Below are positions 17,780-26,227 of a stretch of DNA of 64,000 bases, piece after piece. Position 1 is the first letter of the stretch; every line of letters begins with the position of its first letter. Position numbers and translations under genes: made by a program. The notes beneath the pieces were generated by a model, which saw nothing but the letters and a program-made list of their open reading frames with translations, searched no databases and was not told the origin of the DNA. Source of the DNA: Streptomyces lomondensis (GTDB lineage: Bacteria > Actinomycetota > Actinomycetes > Streptomycetales > Streptomycetaceae); assembly GCF_014651035.1 (NCBI RefSeq), contig NZ_BMWC01000012.1, forward strand, positions 186,001 to 250,000, written 5' to 3'.

Positions 17780-18285
17780 GACCGGCTCCAGTCGCCCGAC
17801 TTGCCGCCCGTCTTCTCCTCCACTCGTACGTCCGTGATGACCGCTCCCTTGTCGACCGCCTTGACCATGTCGATCACGGTGAGCGCGGCGACGGAGACCG
17901 CGGTGAGGGCCTCCATCTCGACGCCCGTGCGGTCCGTCGTCTTCACGGTGGCCAGGATCTCCACGGCGTCGTCCGCGACCGACAGGTCCAGTTTCACACC
18001 GGACACCGACAACGGGTGGCAGAGCGGGATCAGATCGGGGGTGCGTTTGGCGCCCATGATCCCGGCGATCCGCGCGGTCGCGAGGGCGTCACCCTTGGGG
18101 ACGCCCTCGCCGCGCAGCAGTTCGATCACGCGCGGCGAGACGAGGACACGTCCGCTGGCGCGTGCCGTGCGCGCGGTCACGTCCTTCTCCGACACGTCGA
18201 CCATGCGGGCGGCGCCGGCGTCGTCGAGGTGCGTCAGCCGGTCCTGCGTAGGGCCGTCCTGCGTGCTGGGGTCCTGCGTGCTCAT
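17776..18285 (-). CDS. moaC: cyclic pyranopterin monophosphate synthase MoaC
   Basis: Encodes 169 residues. The MoaC core carries the conserved PDLIPLCHPL (near residue 78) and EMEALTAVSVAALTVIDM (near residue 120), followed by KAVDKGAVI with catalytic lysines. With MoaA it makes cyclic pyranopterin monophosphate, the first committed step of molybdenum cofactor synthesis; no moaA lies in this window. The N-terminus contains a Gln/Asp/Thr-rich lead (STQDPSTQDGPTQDR) made of near-identical TQD units, probably a replication-slippage product. ATG at 18285. Confidence 0.94.
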   Translation of the reverse strand: MSTQDPSTQDGPTQDRLTHLDDAGAARMVDVSEKDVTARTARASGRVLVSPRVIELLRGEGVPKGDALATARIAGIMGAKRTPDLIPLCHPLSVSGVKLDLSVADDAVEILATVKTTDRTGVEMEALTAVSVAALTVIDMVKAVDKGAVITDVRVEEKTGGKSGDWSRS

Positions 18286-18344
18286 GCTGTGTGGCGCTCC
18301 CGGTCCGGGCCTGCTGTGCGCGACACGGTACCCCCAACCAGCGC

Positions 18345-19685
18345 CTATCGGCCGAGCAGGACCACCTCGACCTCGGCGCCGGGCTCGACGGACTCGGTGT
18401 CCTCGGGGACGACGATCAGCGCGTCCGCGTGGGCGAGGGCCGCGACCAGGTGCGATCCGGCACCGCCGACCGGGGTCACCCGGCCGTCCTCGTACGTGCC
18501 GCGCAGGAACTGGCGGCGGCCCTTCGGGGAGGTCAGCGCCTTGTCGGCGGCCAGGGTCGCCCGGGTCGTCGGCCGGTGGACGTCGTCGAGGCCCATGAGG
18601 GCGCGGATCGCCGGGCGGACGAACAGCTCGAAGGAGACATACGACGACACCGGGTTGCCGGGCAGGGCCAGCAGCGGGGTGTGGTCGGGGCCGATGGAGC
18701 CGAAGCCCTGGGGCTTGCCGGGCTGCATGGCGAGCTTGCGGAACTCGATGCCGCTGCCGGCCTCGTCCTCGTCGGCGACGTGGGACAGCGCCTCCTTGAC
18801 GACGTCGTACGCCCCGACGCTCACACCGCCCGTGGTGACCATCAGGTCGGCGCGGACCAGCTGGTCCTCGATGGTGGAGCGCAGGGTCTCGGCGTCGTCG
18901 GCGACGGCGCCCACGCGGTAGGCGATGGCGCCGGCGTCGCGGGCGGCGGCGGTGAGGGCGAAGCTGTTGGAGTCGTAGATCTGACCCGTGCCCAGCTCCG
19001 TGTCGGGCTGGACGAGTTCGCTGCCGGTGGAGAGCACCACCACGCGCGGGCGCGGGCGGACCCGGACCGTGCCGCGGCCGATCGCGGCGAGCAGGGCGAT
19101 CTGGGGCGGGCCGAGAATCGTGCCGGCCTCCAGGGCGCGGTCGCCGGCCTTCACGTCGCTGCCCTTGGCGCGCACGTGCGCCCGGGCCTCGGCCGGGCGG
19201 TACACGTGCACATGCCCGGTGGCGCCCTCGGGGCCGAGGCTGCGGGCGCGCATCCCGCGCACCGGGCCCTCGCCGAGCCCGCCGTCGGTCCACTCGACGG
19301 GCACGACCGTCTCGGCGCCGGGCGGCAGCGGGGCGCCGGTCATGATGCGGGCGGCCTGGCCGGGACCCACGTGGAGCAGCTCGGCCTGGCCCGCGGCGAC
19401 GTCCCCGACGACCTCCAGGGCCGCCGGGAACTCCTCGCTCGCGCCCGCGACGTCCGCGACCCGTACCGCGTAGCCGTCCATGGAGCTGTTGTCGAACGGC
19501 GGCAGGGACACCGGCACCGTGATGTCCTCGACGAGGACACAGCCCTGGGCGTCGAGCAGGTGCAGCTCGATCGGTTCCAGGGGGCGGACGGTGGCGAGGA
19601 TGTCCTCCAGGTGCTCGTCCACCGACCAGAGGTGGTCGGGGCCCGAGTGGTCCTGGCCGGTGACGGGGGGCGCGGCGCTGCTCAA
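18345..19685 (-). CDS. moeA: MoeA-family molybdopterin molybdotransferase / gephyrin-like Glp
   Basis: Encodes 446 residues. The MoeA domains appear in order: an N-terminal portion with DNSSMDGYAVR (near 65), the beta-barrel region APLPPGAETVVPVEW, the MoCF-binding domain with STGSELV and TGGVSVGAYDVV (near 280), and the C-terminal domain with ALPGNPVSSYVSFELFV. It inserts molybdate into adenylylated molybdopterin. In corynebacteria the paralogue in this genomic setting is Glp, partner of the membrane receptor GlpR. TTG start at 19685, 4 bp after the galU stop, with its ribosome site (GAGGAG) inside the galU 3' end. Both roles are possible. Confidence 0.92.
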   Translation of the reverse strand: MSSAAPPVTGQDHSGPDHLWSVDEHLEDILATVRPLEPIELHLLDAQGCVLVEDITVPVSLPPFDNSSMDGYAVRVADVAGASEEFPAALEVVGDVAAGQAELLHVGPGQAARIMTGAPLPPGAETVVPVEWTDGGLGEGPVRGMRARSLGPEGATGHVHVYRPAEARAHVRAKGSDVKAGDRALEAGTILGPPQIALLAAIGRGTVRVRPRPRVVVLSTGSELVQPDTELGTGQIYDSNSFALTAAARDAGAIAYRVGAVADDAETLRSTIEDQLVRADLMVTTGGVSVGAYDVVKEALSHVADEDEAGSGIEFRKLAMQPGKPQGFGSIGPDHTPLLALPGNPVSSYVSFELFVRPAIRALMGLDDVHRPTTRATLAADKALTSPKGRRQFLRGTYEDGRVTPVGGAGSHLVAALAHADALIVVPEDTESVEPGAEVEVVLLGR

Positions 19686-19689
19686 CGTG

Positions 19690-20592
19690 TTACATCTCCT
19701 CGGCTACGTAACTGCGAAGCCAGGTCCGGAAGTCCGGGCCCAGGTCTTCACGTTCGCACGCGAGTCGGACAATGGCACGCAGGTAGTCGCCGCGGTCGCC
19801 GGTGTCGTAGCGGCGGCCCTTGAAGACCACGCCGTGCACCGGGCCGCCGATCTTCTCGTCGGTCGCGAGCTGCTGGAGGGCGTCCGTGAGCTGGATCTCG
19901 CCGCCGCGGCCCGGCTCGGTCCGGCGCAGTATGTCGAAGATGTGCGGGTCGAGGACGTAGCGGCCGATGACCGCGTAGTTCGACGGGGCGTCGGACGGGT
20001 CGGGCTTCTCGACCAGGCCGCTGACCTTGACGACGTCGCTGTCCTCGGTGGTCTCCACGGCCGCGCAGCCGTAGAGGTGGATCTGCTCCGGGGCGACCTC
20101 CATGAGCGCGATGACGCTGCCGCCGCGCTGCTCCTGGACCTCGACCATGCGCTGGAGCAGGGGGTCGCGGGGGTCGATCAGGTCGTCGCCGAGGAGGACG
20201 GCGAAGGGCTCGTGGCCCACGTGCGGGGCGGCGCACAGGACGGCGTGGCCGAGGCCCTTGGGGTCGCCCTGGCGGACGTAGTGCATGGTCGCGAGGTCGC
20301 TGGACTCCTGCACCTTGGCGAGACGGCCGGCGTCGCCCTTCTTCTGGAGGGCCGACTCCAGCTCGTAGTTGCGGTCGAAGTGGTCCTCCAGCGGGCGCTT
20401 GTTGCGGCCCGTCACCATGAGGACGTCGTCGAGACCCGCGGCGACGGCCTCCTCGACCACGTACTGGATCGCGGGCTTGTCCACGACCGGCAGCATCTCC
20501 TTGGGAGTGGCTTTGGTGGCCGGCAGGAACCGGGTGCCGAGGCCTGCTGCGGGAATGACAGCCTTGCTGATCCGAGGGTGCGACTGAGTCAT
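19690..20592 (-). CDS. galU: UTP-glucose-1-phosphate uridylyltransferase
   Basis: Encodes 300 residues from ATG 20592. The nucleotidyltransferase signature AVIPAAGLGTRFLPATKATP (residues 11-30) is followed by KEMLPVVDKPAIQYVVEEAV. Later motifs are VLLGDDLI, VSGLVEKPDP and a C-terminal KGRRYDTGDRGDYL. It makes UDP-glucose for cell-wall and storage glycans. It is first of the minus-strand run galU-moeA-moaC-mog-rimJ-glpR, with moeA only 4 bp downstream. It is divergent from 5-formyl-THF cyclo-ligase across about 90 bp. Confidence 0.95.
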   Translation of the reverse strand: MTQSHPRISKAVIPAAGLGTRFLPATKATPKEMLPVVDKPAIQYVVEEAVAAGLDDVLMVTGRNKRPLEDHFDRNYELESALQKKGDAGRLAKVQESSDLATMHYVRQGDPKGLGHAVLCAAPHVGHEPFAVLLGDDLIDPRDPLLQRMVEVQEQRGGSVIALMEVAPEQIHLYGCAAVETTEDSDVVKVSGLVEKPDPSDAPSNYAVIGRYVLDPHIFDILRRTEPGRGGEIQLTDALQQLATDEKIGGPVHGVVFKGRRYDTGDRGDYLRAIVRLACEREDLGPDFRTWLRSYVAEEM

Positions 20593-20685
20593 GTCCGCCA
20601 CCCTATCCGGTGCCTTTGCATGGAATCTGCGGCTCCGGTTCATAGGCGCTCATATGAGCGTATTGCGACGGTACGGGAGCAACCA

Positions 20686-21309
20686 TTGAGGCACATCGCA
20701 CGTCCGGGCGAGCCTGACAAGCGGAGTTTGCGGCGCGAGATCCTCGCGGCGAGGAACAGGTTGACGGCGGATGACCTGCGGGAAACGTCGGCCGCGCTGG
20801 CCGGGCGGGCCCTGGAGCTGCCCGAGTTGGCGCGGGCCGGCACGGTCGCGGCGTACGTCTCGGTGGGGAGCGAACCCGGGACGCTCGCGCTCCTGGACGC
20901 ACTGCGCGCCCGGGGCGTGCGCGTACTGCTTCCGGTCCTGCTGCCCGACAACGACCTGGACTGGGGCGTGTACGAGGGCGAGGGCTCGCTCGCGCGCGTC
21001 CGGCACGGCGGCCGGATGGCCCTCTTCGAGCCCGCGGGCGAGCGCCTGGGCCCGGACGCCGTGACCGCGGCCGACGCCGTGCTGCTGCCGGGGCTCGCGG
21101 TGGACGCGCGCGGGATGCGGCTGGGCCGGGGCGGCGGCTCGTACGACCGGGTCCTGGCGCGGCTGGAGCGGGCGGGGGCGCATCCCGCGCTGGTGGTGCT
21201 GCTGTACGACACCGAGGTCGTCGAGCATGTCCCGGAGGAGCCGCACGACCGGCCGGTGCACGCGGTGGTGACACCGTCGGGGGTGCGGCGGTTCCGGCAG
21301 GAGCCCTGA
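20686..21309 (+). CDS. 5-formyltetrahydrofolate cyclo-ligase
   Basis: Encodes 207 residues from TTG 20686, which follows CGGGAG; an in-frame ATG at about 20619 would extend into the galU promoter region. The N-terminal LRREILAARNRLTADD carries the ATP-binding Lys/Arg region, and VLLPGLAVDARGMRLGRGGG with SYDRVL is the C-terminal signature of the family. The enzyme converts 5-formyl-THF to 5,10-methenyl-THF with ATP. A 38-bp perfect palindrome follows as terminator. Confidence 0.92.
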   Translation: MRHIARPGEPDKRSLRREILAARNRLTADDLRETSAALAGRALELPELARAGTVAAYVSVGSEPGTLALLDALRARGVRVLLPVLLPDNDLDWGVYEGEGSLARVRHGGRMALFEPAGERLGPDAVTAADAVLLPGLAVDARGMRLGRGGGSYDRVLARLERAGAHPALVVLLYDTEVVEHVPEEPHDRPVHAVVTPSGVRRFRQEP

Positions 21310-21311
21310 CG

Positions 21312-21349
21312 CGGAACGGCCCTCCACGCGCGCGTGGAGGGCCGTTCCG
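21312..21349. terminator. 38-bp perfect palindromic terminator
   Basis: The 19-bp arm 21312-21330 (starting CGGAACGGCC) is followed directly by its exact complement 21331-21349. It separates the convergent cyclo-ligase and penicillin-acylase genes. Confidence 0.85.
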
Positions 21350-21357
21350 TCACCGGC

Positions 21358-24192
21358 TCACGGTTTGAGCACCAGCTTGTCGGCCGTGCCGTCCTCGACC
21401 GCCTGGTCCGAGAAGGACCACGGCAGCAGTTCGCCGTCGGCCCACTTGTCGGTCTGGTCGACGTAGTGGGCGCTGTAGGCGTGCCCGGAGGCGCCGGTGA
21501 GGTTGATCCAGCGGGACTTGTCGAGGTCGCCGAGGTTCACGACCATCCGCATGGACGGCACCCACACCACCCCGTAGCCGCCGGCGGCGTTCCAGCCGGT
21601 CGCGTTGACCGTCGCCTCGCCGCCGCTGAGCTCCCAGGGGCCGCGGTTGAGGGCGTACTGGAGGAAACCGGGGCCCTCGGTGCCGAGGGTCTGGTTCTTC
21701 AGGAACAGGCGGTGCAGCCGGCCCCAGGTCCAGGTGTCGATGTCCTTGCCGAGCTTGGCGGTCAGCTCCCAGCGGGCGTCGATCATCGCGCGCTTGAAGA
21801 GCTGGTCGCGGTTGTCGGCGCCGGGGCGGGTGCCCGACTTGGGCGTCTTCCACCAGTCGCTGTCGGGCTGCTCCATCAGCTTGCGGACCACCTCGAACCA
21901 GCGGTCGCCGCCGTCCGGCTGCGCCTGGTCGGGGTCGCGCTGACCGCACTCGCGCACCTTCTCCGCCTCGTCGGCGGGCCCGGTGGTGTTGACCGGCTCG
22001 ACCCACAGGCACTGGCCCTTGACCCGCAGCTCCTTGGGCAGCTTGTTGCCGAAGGCGAGCTTGAGGATGTTGCGCCAGACGGCGTTGAAGTACGCGGCGG
22101 CCGCCGAGTCGGTGTCCTGGGTGTAGTCCCAGCCCTCCAGGAGCTTCTGCGCCTCGCGCACGTCCTTGTCGCCGGTGTCGATCTTCAGCAGCGTGGGCAC
22201 CAGCAGCCGGGCGATCTCACTGCTGTTGTCCAGCTGCATCTGGCGCATGTCGTCGGTGGAGATCTTGCCGCCGTCCTTGATCTTCGACTGGATCAGGTCG
22301 GTGATCCGCTGGCTGCGCGTGCCGTAACCCCAGTCCGTGGTGAGCGTGTAGGGGTACTTGTCCGGGTCGATCACGGCCTGGTTGGCGGTGACGATGTAGC
22401 CGCGCTCCGGGTTGTACTCGTAGGGCAGCGCGTCCTGCCGGATGTAGCCGGTCCAGCGGTACTTGGGGTCCCAGCCGGGCGCGGGGATCGAGCCGTCGTC
22501 GCCGTCCGCGCGCGTGGGGATCCTCCCCGGCAGCGTGTAGCCGATGTTGTCCTGGGCGTCGGCGTAGACGAGGTTCTGCGAGGGCACGTCGAACAGCGCG
22601 GCGGCCTTGCGGAAGTCGGTCCAGTTCTTCGCCCTGTCCATGGCGAAGACGGCGTCCATGGTCGTGCCCGGCTGAAGGGCGGTCCAGCGCAGCGCGACAC
22701 CGTAGCCGTCGCCTCTGTCGGGCGCGGCGGTGTCGACGGTGGCCTTCTTGCCGACCTTCACGAGCTCCTCGTCGCGGTCGGACAGCAGGGGCCCGTTGTT
22801 GGTCTCGCGGACGACGATCTTCTTCGGCTCGCCGCCGGCGACCTTGATGGTCTCCTCGCGCGTCTCGAAGGGCTTGACCTTGCCGTCGTACAGGTAGCCG
22901 TCGCCGGTGATCTTCTCCAGGTAGAGGTCCGTGACGTCGACGCCGGAGTTGGTCATGCCCCAGGCGATGTCCTGGTTGTGACCGATTATCACGCCGGGCA
23001 TGCCGGCGAAGGTGTAGCCGGTGACGTCGTACTGGCACGTGCTGGAGACGCTGCGGCAGTGCAGGCCCATCTGGTACCAGACGGACGGCAGCGAGGGCGA
23101 CAGGTGCGGGTCGTTGGCCAGCAGCGGCTTGCCGGTGATGGTGTGCTTCCCGCCGACGACCCAGGAGTTGGAGCCGATGCCGTCGCCGTTCACGCCGACG
23201 GCCGGCGGGAGGTCCTCCAGGACCCTGGAGAGGCCGGTGAGCTGGCTGTCCAGACCCGAGGTACCGGAGGCCGTGCCCGAGGCGCCGGAGGCGCTGCCCG
23301 AGGTGCCGGAGGCCGTGCCCGAGGTCCCCGCGGTGCCCGTCGAGGCGCCGCCGGTCCCGCTCGTGCCGGAGGTGCCGCCGGTGCCAGAGGCCCCGCTCGT
23401 GCCGCCCTGTTCGAACGCCCCCGTCAGCTCGTCGTACTGGCCCTCCTGGACGATCGCCTTGTTCCGGCTGTACGGGTACTGCGGGTACAGGTCGGCGATC
23501 TGCTTCGGGCCGAGGCGGCTGGTCAGCAGGGCGCGGTCGATCTCGTCCTGCATGTTGGCACGCAGGTCCCAGGCCATCGCCTTCAGCCAGGAGACGGAGT
23601 CGACCGGGGTCCACCGCTGCGGCTTGTAGTCGTTGGTGAAGCCGAGCGCCGCGTACTCCAGGGAGATGTCCTCGCCGTCCTTGCCCTGGAGGTAGGCGTT
23701 GACTCCCTGGGAGTAGGCCTGGAGGTATTTCTGCGTGGCGTCCGACAGCTTGGTGTCGTACTCCTCCTTGGCCACCCGGTCCCAGCCGAGCGTGCGCAGG
23801 AACTCGTCGTTGTCGACCTGGCTCTTGCCGAACATCTCCGACAGGCGCCCGGCGGCCATGTGGCGGCGTACGTCCATCTCGTAGAACCGGTCCTGCGCCT
23901 GGACGTAGCCCTGCGCCATGAACAGGTCCGCGTCGGAGGAGGCATAGATCTGCGGGATGCCGTAGTTGTCGCGTTTGACCTCGACGGGTCCTGAGAGGCC
24001 CTTGAGCGTGAGGGTGCCCTTGGTCTGCGGGAAGGAGGCCCGGACGGTACTGATGGACCAGTAGGCCCCGAAGGCGACGCCTCCGATGAGGGCCAGCACC
24101 AGGACGAGGACGATCAGGCGGGCTTTGCGCCCTTTTCTCCTGCCGGACTTGCCGGGCTGCTGACCCGTGGAGGCGGTGGTGTTCGGGGGCAT
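21358..24192 (-). CDS. penicillin-acylase-family N-terminal-nucleophile hydrolase
   Basis: Encodes 944 residues from ATG 24192. Basic N-terminal residues precede a single membrane anchor (LIVLVLVLALIGGVAFGAYW, about 25-44), so the product is surface-located. The alpha-subunit region contains GVPQIYA-like DNYGIPQIYASSDADLFMAQG. The autoprocessing site is GIGSNSWVVGG, where Ser343 would become the beta-subunit nucleophile; typical beta-subunit motifs follow. The family includes penicillin acylases and acyl-homoserine-lactone acylases. The stretch just before the site (residues about 262-312) is an unusual Gly/Ser/Thr/Ala low-complexity insert. The substrate is unknown. Confidence 0.92.
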   Translation of the reverse strand: MPPNTTASTGQQPGKSGRRKGRKARLIVLVLVLALIGGVAFGAYWSISTVRASFPQTKGTLTLKGLSGPVEVKRDNYGIPQIYASSDADLFMAQGYVQAQDRFYEMDVRRHMAAGRLSEMFGKSQVDNDEFLRTLGWDRVAKEEYDTKLSDATQKYLQAYSQGVNAYLQGKDGEDISLEYAALGFTNDYKPQRWTPVDSVSWLKAMAWDLRANMQDEIDRALLTSRLGPKQIADLYPQYPYSRNKAIVQEGQYDELTGAFEQGGTSGASGTGGTSGTSGTGGASTGTAGTSGTASGTSGSASGASGTASGTSGLDSQLTGLSRVLEDLPPAVGVNGDGIGSNSWVVGGKHTITGKPLLANDPHLSPSLPSVWYQMGLHCRSVSSTCQYDVTGYTFAGMPGVIIGHNQDIAWGMTNSGVDVTDLYLEKITGDGYLYDGKVKPFETREETIKVAGGEPKKIVVRETNNGPLLSDRDEELVKVGKKATVDTAAPDRGDGYGVALRWTALQPGTTMDAVFAMDRAKNWTDFRKAAALFDVPSQNLVYADAQDNIGYTLPGRIPTRADGDDGSIPAPGWDPKYRWTGYIRQDALPYEYNPERGYIVTANQAVIDPDKYPYTLTTDWGYGTRSQRITDLIQSKIKDGGKISTDDMRQMQLDNSSEIARLLVPTLLKIDTGDKDVREAQKLLEGWDYTQDTDSAAAAYFNAVWRNILKLAFGNKLPKELRVKGQCLWVEPVNTTGPADEAEKVRECGQRDPDQAQPDGGDRWFEVVRKLMEQPDSDWWKTPKSGTRPGADNRDQLFKRAMIDARWELTAKLGKDIDTWTWGRLHRLFLKNQTLGTEGPGFLQYALNRGPWELSGGEATVNATGWNAAGGYGVVWVPSMRMVVNLGDLDKSRWINLTGASGHAYSAHYVDQTDKWADGELLPWSFSDQAVEDGTADKLVLKP

Positions 24193-24430
24193 CGCTGTCC
24201 TTGCTGTCCTAACGCGAGCGGCAGGTTCGGCTGTGCTTTTAACTGAGCGCTGGAGCAACGATAGGCGCAGGGCCTTGCGCCCCTTGACGCGGAGTCGGGA
24301 ACCGGCACGGACGGACGTTCGATCTCGCCCCCGGAAGCGTCAAGAAATCGTCAAGAGTTAGGTAAGGTAACGAAGTAGTTGGCGCGATGCGCCACAGCTT
24401 CATGTGCGATGTACGTGAGCCCACGCGCGC

Positions 24431-25960
24431 GTGCGTGCGGGCCAGGGAAGGATTCGGCCGCTGACTGTTCACCACCTCAACCAGCTCCTGCTCGTCTGCT
24501 CGCTCGTCCTGCTCGTCGCCGTCGCAGCGGTACGGATCTCCTCGCGCAGCGGGCTCCCCAGCCTGCTCGTCTATCTGGGCATAGGCGTCGCCATGGGCCA
24601 GGACGGCGTGGGCGACATCCACTTCGACAACGCCGAGCTGACCCAGGTCATCGGGTACGCGGCCCTGGTCGTGATCCTGGCCGAGGGCGGTCTCGGCACG
24701 AAGTGGAAGGAGATCAAGCCGGCCCTGCCGGCCGCCACCGTGCTGGCGCTGGCGGGTGTCGCGGTGAGCGTCGGGGTCACGGCCTCGGCCGCGCACTACC
24801 TGATCGGGCTGGAGTGGCGGCAGGCCCTCATCATCGGGGCGGTCGTCTCCTCGACCGACGCGGCGGCCGTGTTCTCCGTGCTGCGGAAGATCCCCCTGCC
24901 CGCGCGCGTGACGGGCACCCTGGAGGCGGAGTCCGGCTTCAACGACGCCCCGGTGGTCATCCTCGTGGTGTCCCTGTCCACGGCGGGCCCGGTCGAGCAC
25001 TGGTACGTGCTGCTGGGCGTGATCCTGTTGGAGCTGGCCATCGGCGCGGCCATCGGGCTCGCGGTGGGCTGGCTGGGCTCCTGGGGGCTGCGGCACGTGG
25101 CGCTGCCCGCCTCCGGCCTCTACCCGATCGCCGTGATGGCGATCGCCGTGGTGGCGTACGCGGCGGGCGCGCTGGCGCACGGCAGCGGCTTCCTCGCGGT
25201 GTACCTGGCCGCGATGGTGATGGGCAACGCGCGGCTGCCGCACTGGCCGGCCACGCGCGGGTTCGCCGACGGGCTCGGCTGGATGGCCCAGATCGGCATG
25301 TTCGTCCTGCTCGGACTGCTGGTCACCCCGCACGAGCTGGGCGACGACATCGTGCCCGCGCTCGTCATCGGGCTGGTGCTGACCATGGTGGCGCGCCCGC
25401 TGAGCGTGGTGTTCTGCCTGACGCCGTTCCGGGTGCCGTGGCAGGAGCAGGCCCTGATGTCCTGGGCGGGGCTGCGCGGGGCGGTGCCCATCATCCTGGC
25501 GACCATTCCCATGGTCGAGGGCGTGGAGGCCAGCCGCCGGATCTTCAACATCGTCTTCGTCCTGGTCGTCGTCTACACCCTGGTCCAGGGGCCGACGCTG
25601 CCCTGGCTGGGCCGCAAGCTGCATCTGGGGGACGGCTCGGAGGCCGCCGACCTCGGCATCGAGTCGGCCCCGCTGGAGCGGCTGCGCGGGCATCTGCTGT
25701 CCGTGGCGATCCCCGAGGGGTCGAAGATGCACGGCGTGGAGGTGGCCGAGCTGCGGCTGCCGCACGGCGCCGCCGTGACGCTCATCGTGCGCGGGGGCGA
25801 ATCCTTCGTTCCGCTGCCCACGACGATATTGCAGCGGGGAGACGAACTCCTCGTGGTCGCCACGGACCCCGTCCGGGACGCGACCGAGAGCCGGCTGCGG
25901 GCCGTCGGGCACGGCGGCAAGCTGGCCGGCTGGCTGGGCACGGACGGGGCGAGTCATTGA
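24431..25960 (+). CDS. cation (potassium)/proton antiporter with RCK_C domain
   Basis: Encodes up to 509 residues. About twelve helices form a CPA1/NhaP2-like exchanger. The ion-path motif STDAAAVFS lies near 140, followed by EAESGFNDAPVV near 165; both contain the conserved acidic residues of this family. The C-terminal about 75 residues form an RCK_C/TrkA-C regulatory domain. The start is uncertain: the GTG at 24431 lacks a ribosome site, and homology suggests LTVHHLNQLLL (a CTG at 24461 after GGGAAGGA) may be the real N-terminus. Likely involved in potassium or pH homeostasis. Confidence 0.9.
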   Translation: MRAGQGRIRPLTVHHLNQLLLVCSLVLLVAVAAVRISSRSGLPSLLVYLGIGVAMGQDGVGDIHFDNAELTQVIGYAALVVILAEGGLGTKWKEIKPALPAATVLALAGVAVSVGVTASAAHYLIGLEWRQALIIGAVVSSTDAAAVFSVLRKIPLPARVTGTLEAESGFNDAPVVILVVSLSTAGPVEHWYVLLGVILLELAIGAAIGLAVGWLGSWGLRHVALPASGLYPIAVMAIAVVAYAAGALAHGSGFLAVYLAAMVMGNARLPHWPATRGFADGLGWMAQIGMFVLLGLLVTPHELGDDIVPALVIGLVLTMVARPLSVVFCLTPFRVPWQEQALMSWAGLRGAVPIILATIPMVEGVEASRRIFNIVFVLVVVYTLVQGPTLPWLGRKLHLGDGSEAADLGIESAPLERLRGHLLSVAIPEGSKMHGVEVAELRLPHGAAVTLIVRGGESFVPLPTTILQRGDELLVVATDPVRDATESRLRAVGHGGKLAGWLGTDGASH

Positions 25961-26043
25961 GAGACGCTTTGCGCCTTTTGGGATTTGTAAGGCGAACCGG
26001 TCCATGGTGCTCGTTTTCACAGGCAGGCATCCCCTTGGCCCCT

Positions 26044-26227
26044 GTACGATGAAGGCGCACCCAGATCGAACCAACTCTGCCTGACGCAGAGCTGGCGCGA
26101 CCGTATGGCGGTCGGGAAGCCCCTCCTCACCGGGCCCCGGCATCTACCGCAGTTCCGCGCAAGAGGACAGCTCTCGGCGCCGCCCACTGACGGGGCCGCG
26201 CTACCAGGCGGCAGAAAGGCACGGGCC
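26044..26227 (+). promoter_or_regulatory. structured leader upstream of MFS gene
   Basis: A promoter-like TACGAT lies at 26046-26051. About 175 nt of leader follow, with hairpins CTCTGC-CTGAC-GCAGAG and CGACCG-TATGG-CGGTCG plus further G/C-rich pairings. I do not recognise a known riboswitch class. It could be an unassigned cis-regulatory RNA or simply a long 5' UTR. Confidence 0.35.

Noticed and set aside
18291..19823. 510-codon plus-strand frame opposite moeA and galU
   Set aside because: Antisense shadow; both minus-strand genes have full family motifs.
26044..26227. Cobalamin riboswitch upstream of the MFS gene
   Set aside because: A CCACTGACGGGG stretch recalls part of the B12 element, but the conserved B12 box and the surrounding core are missing.
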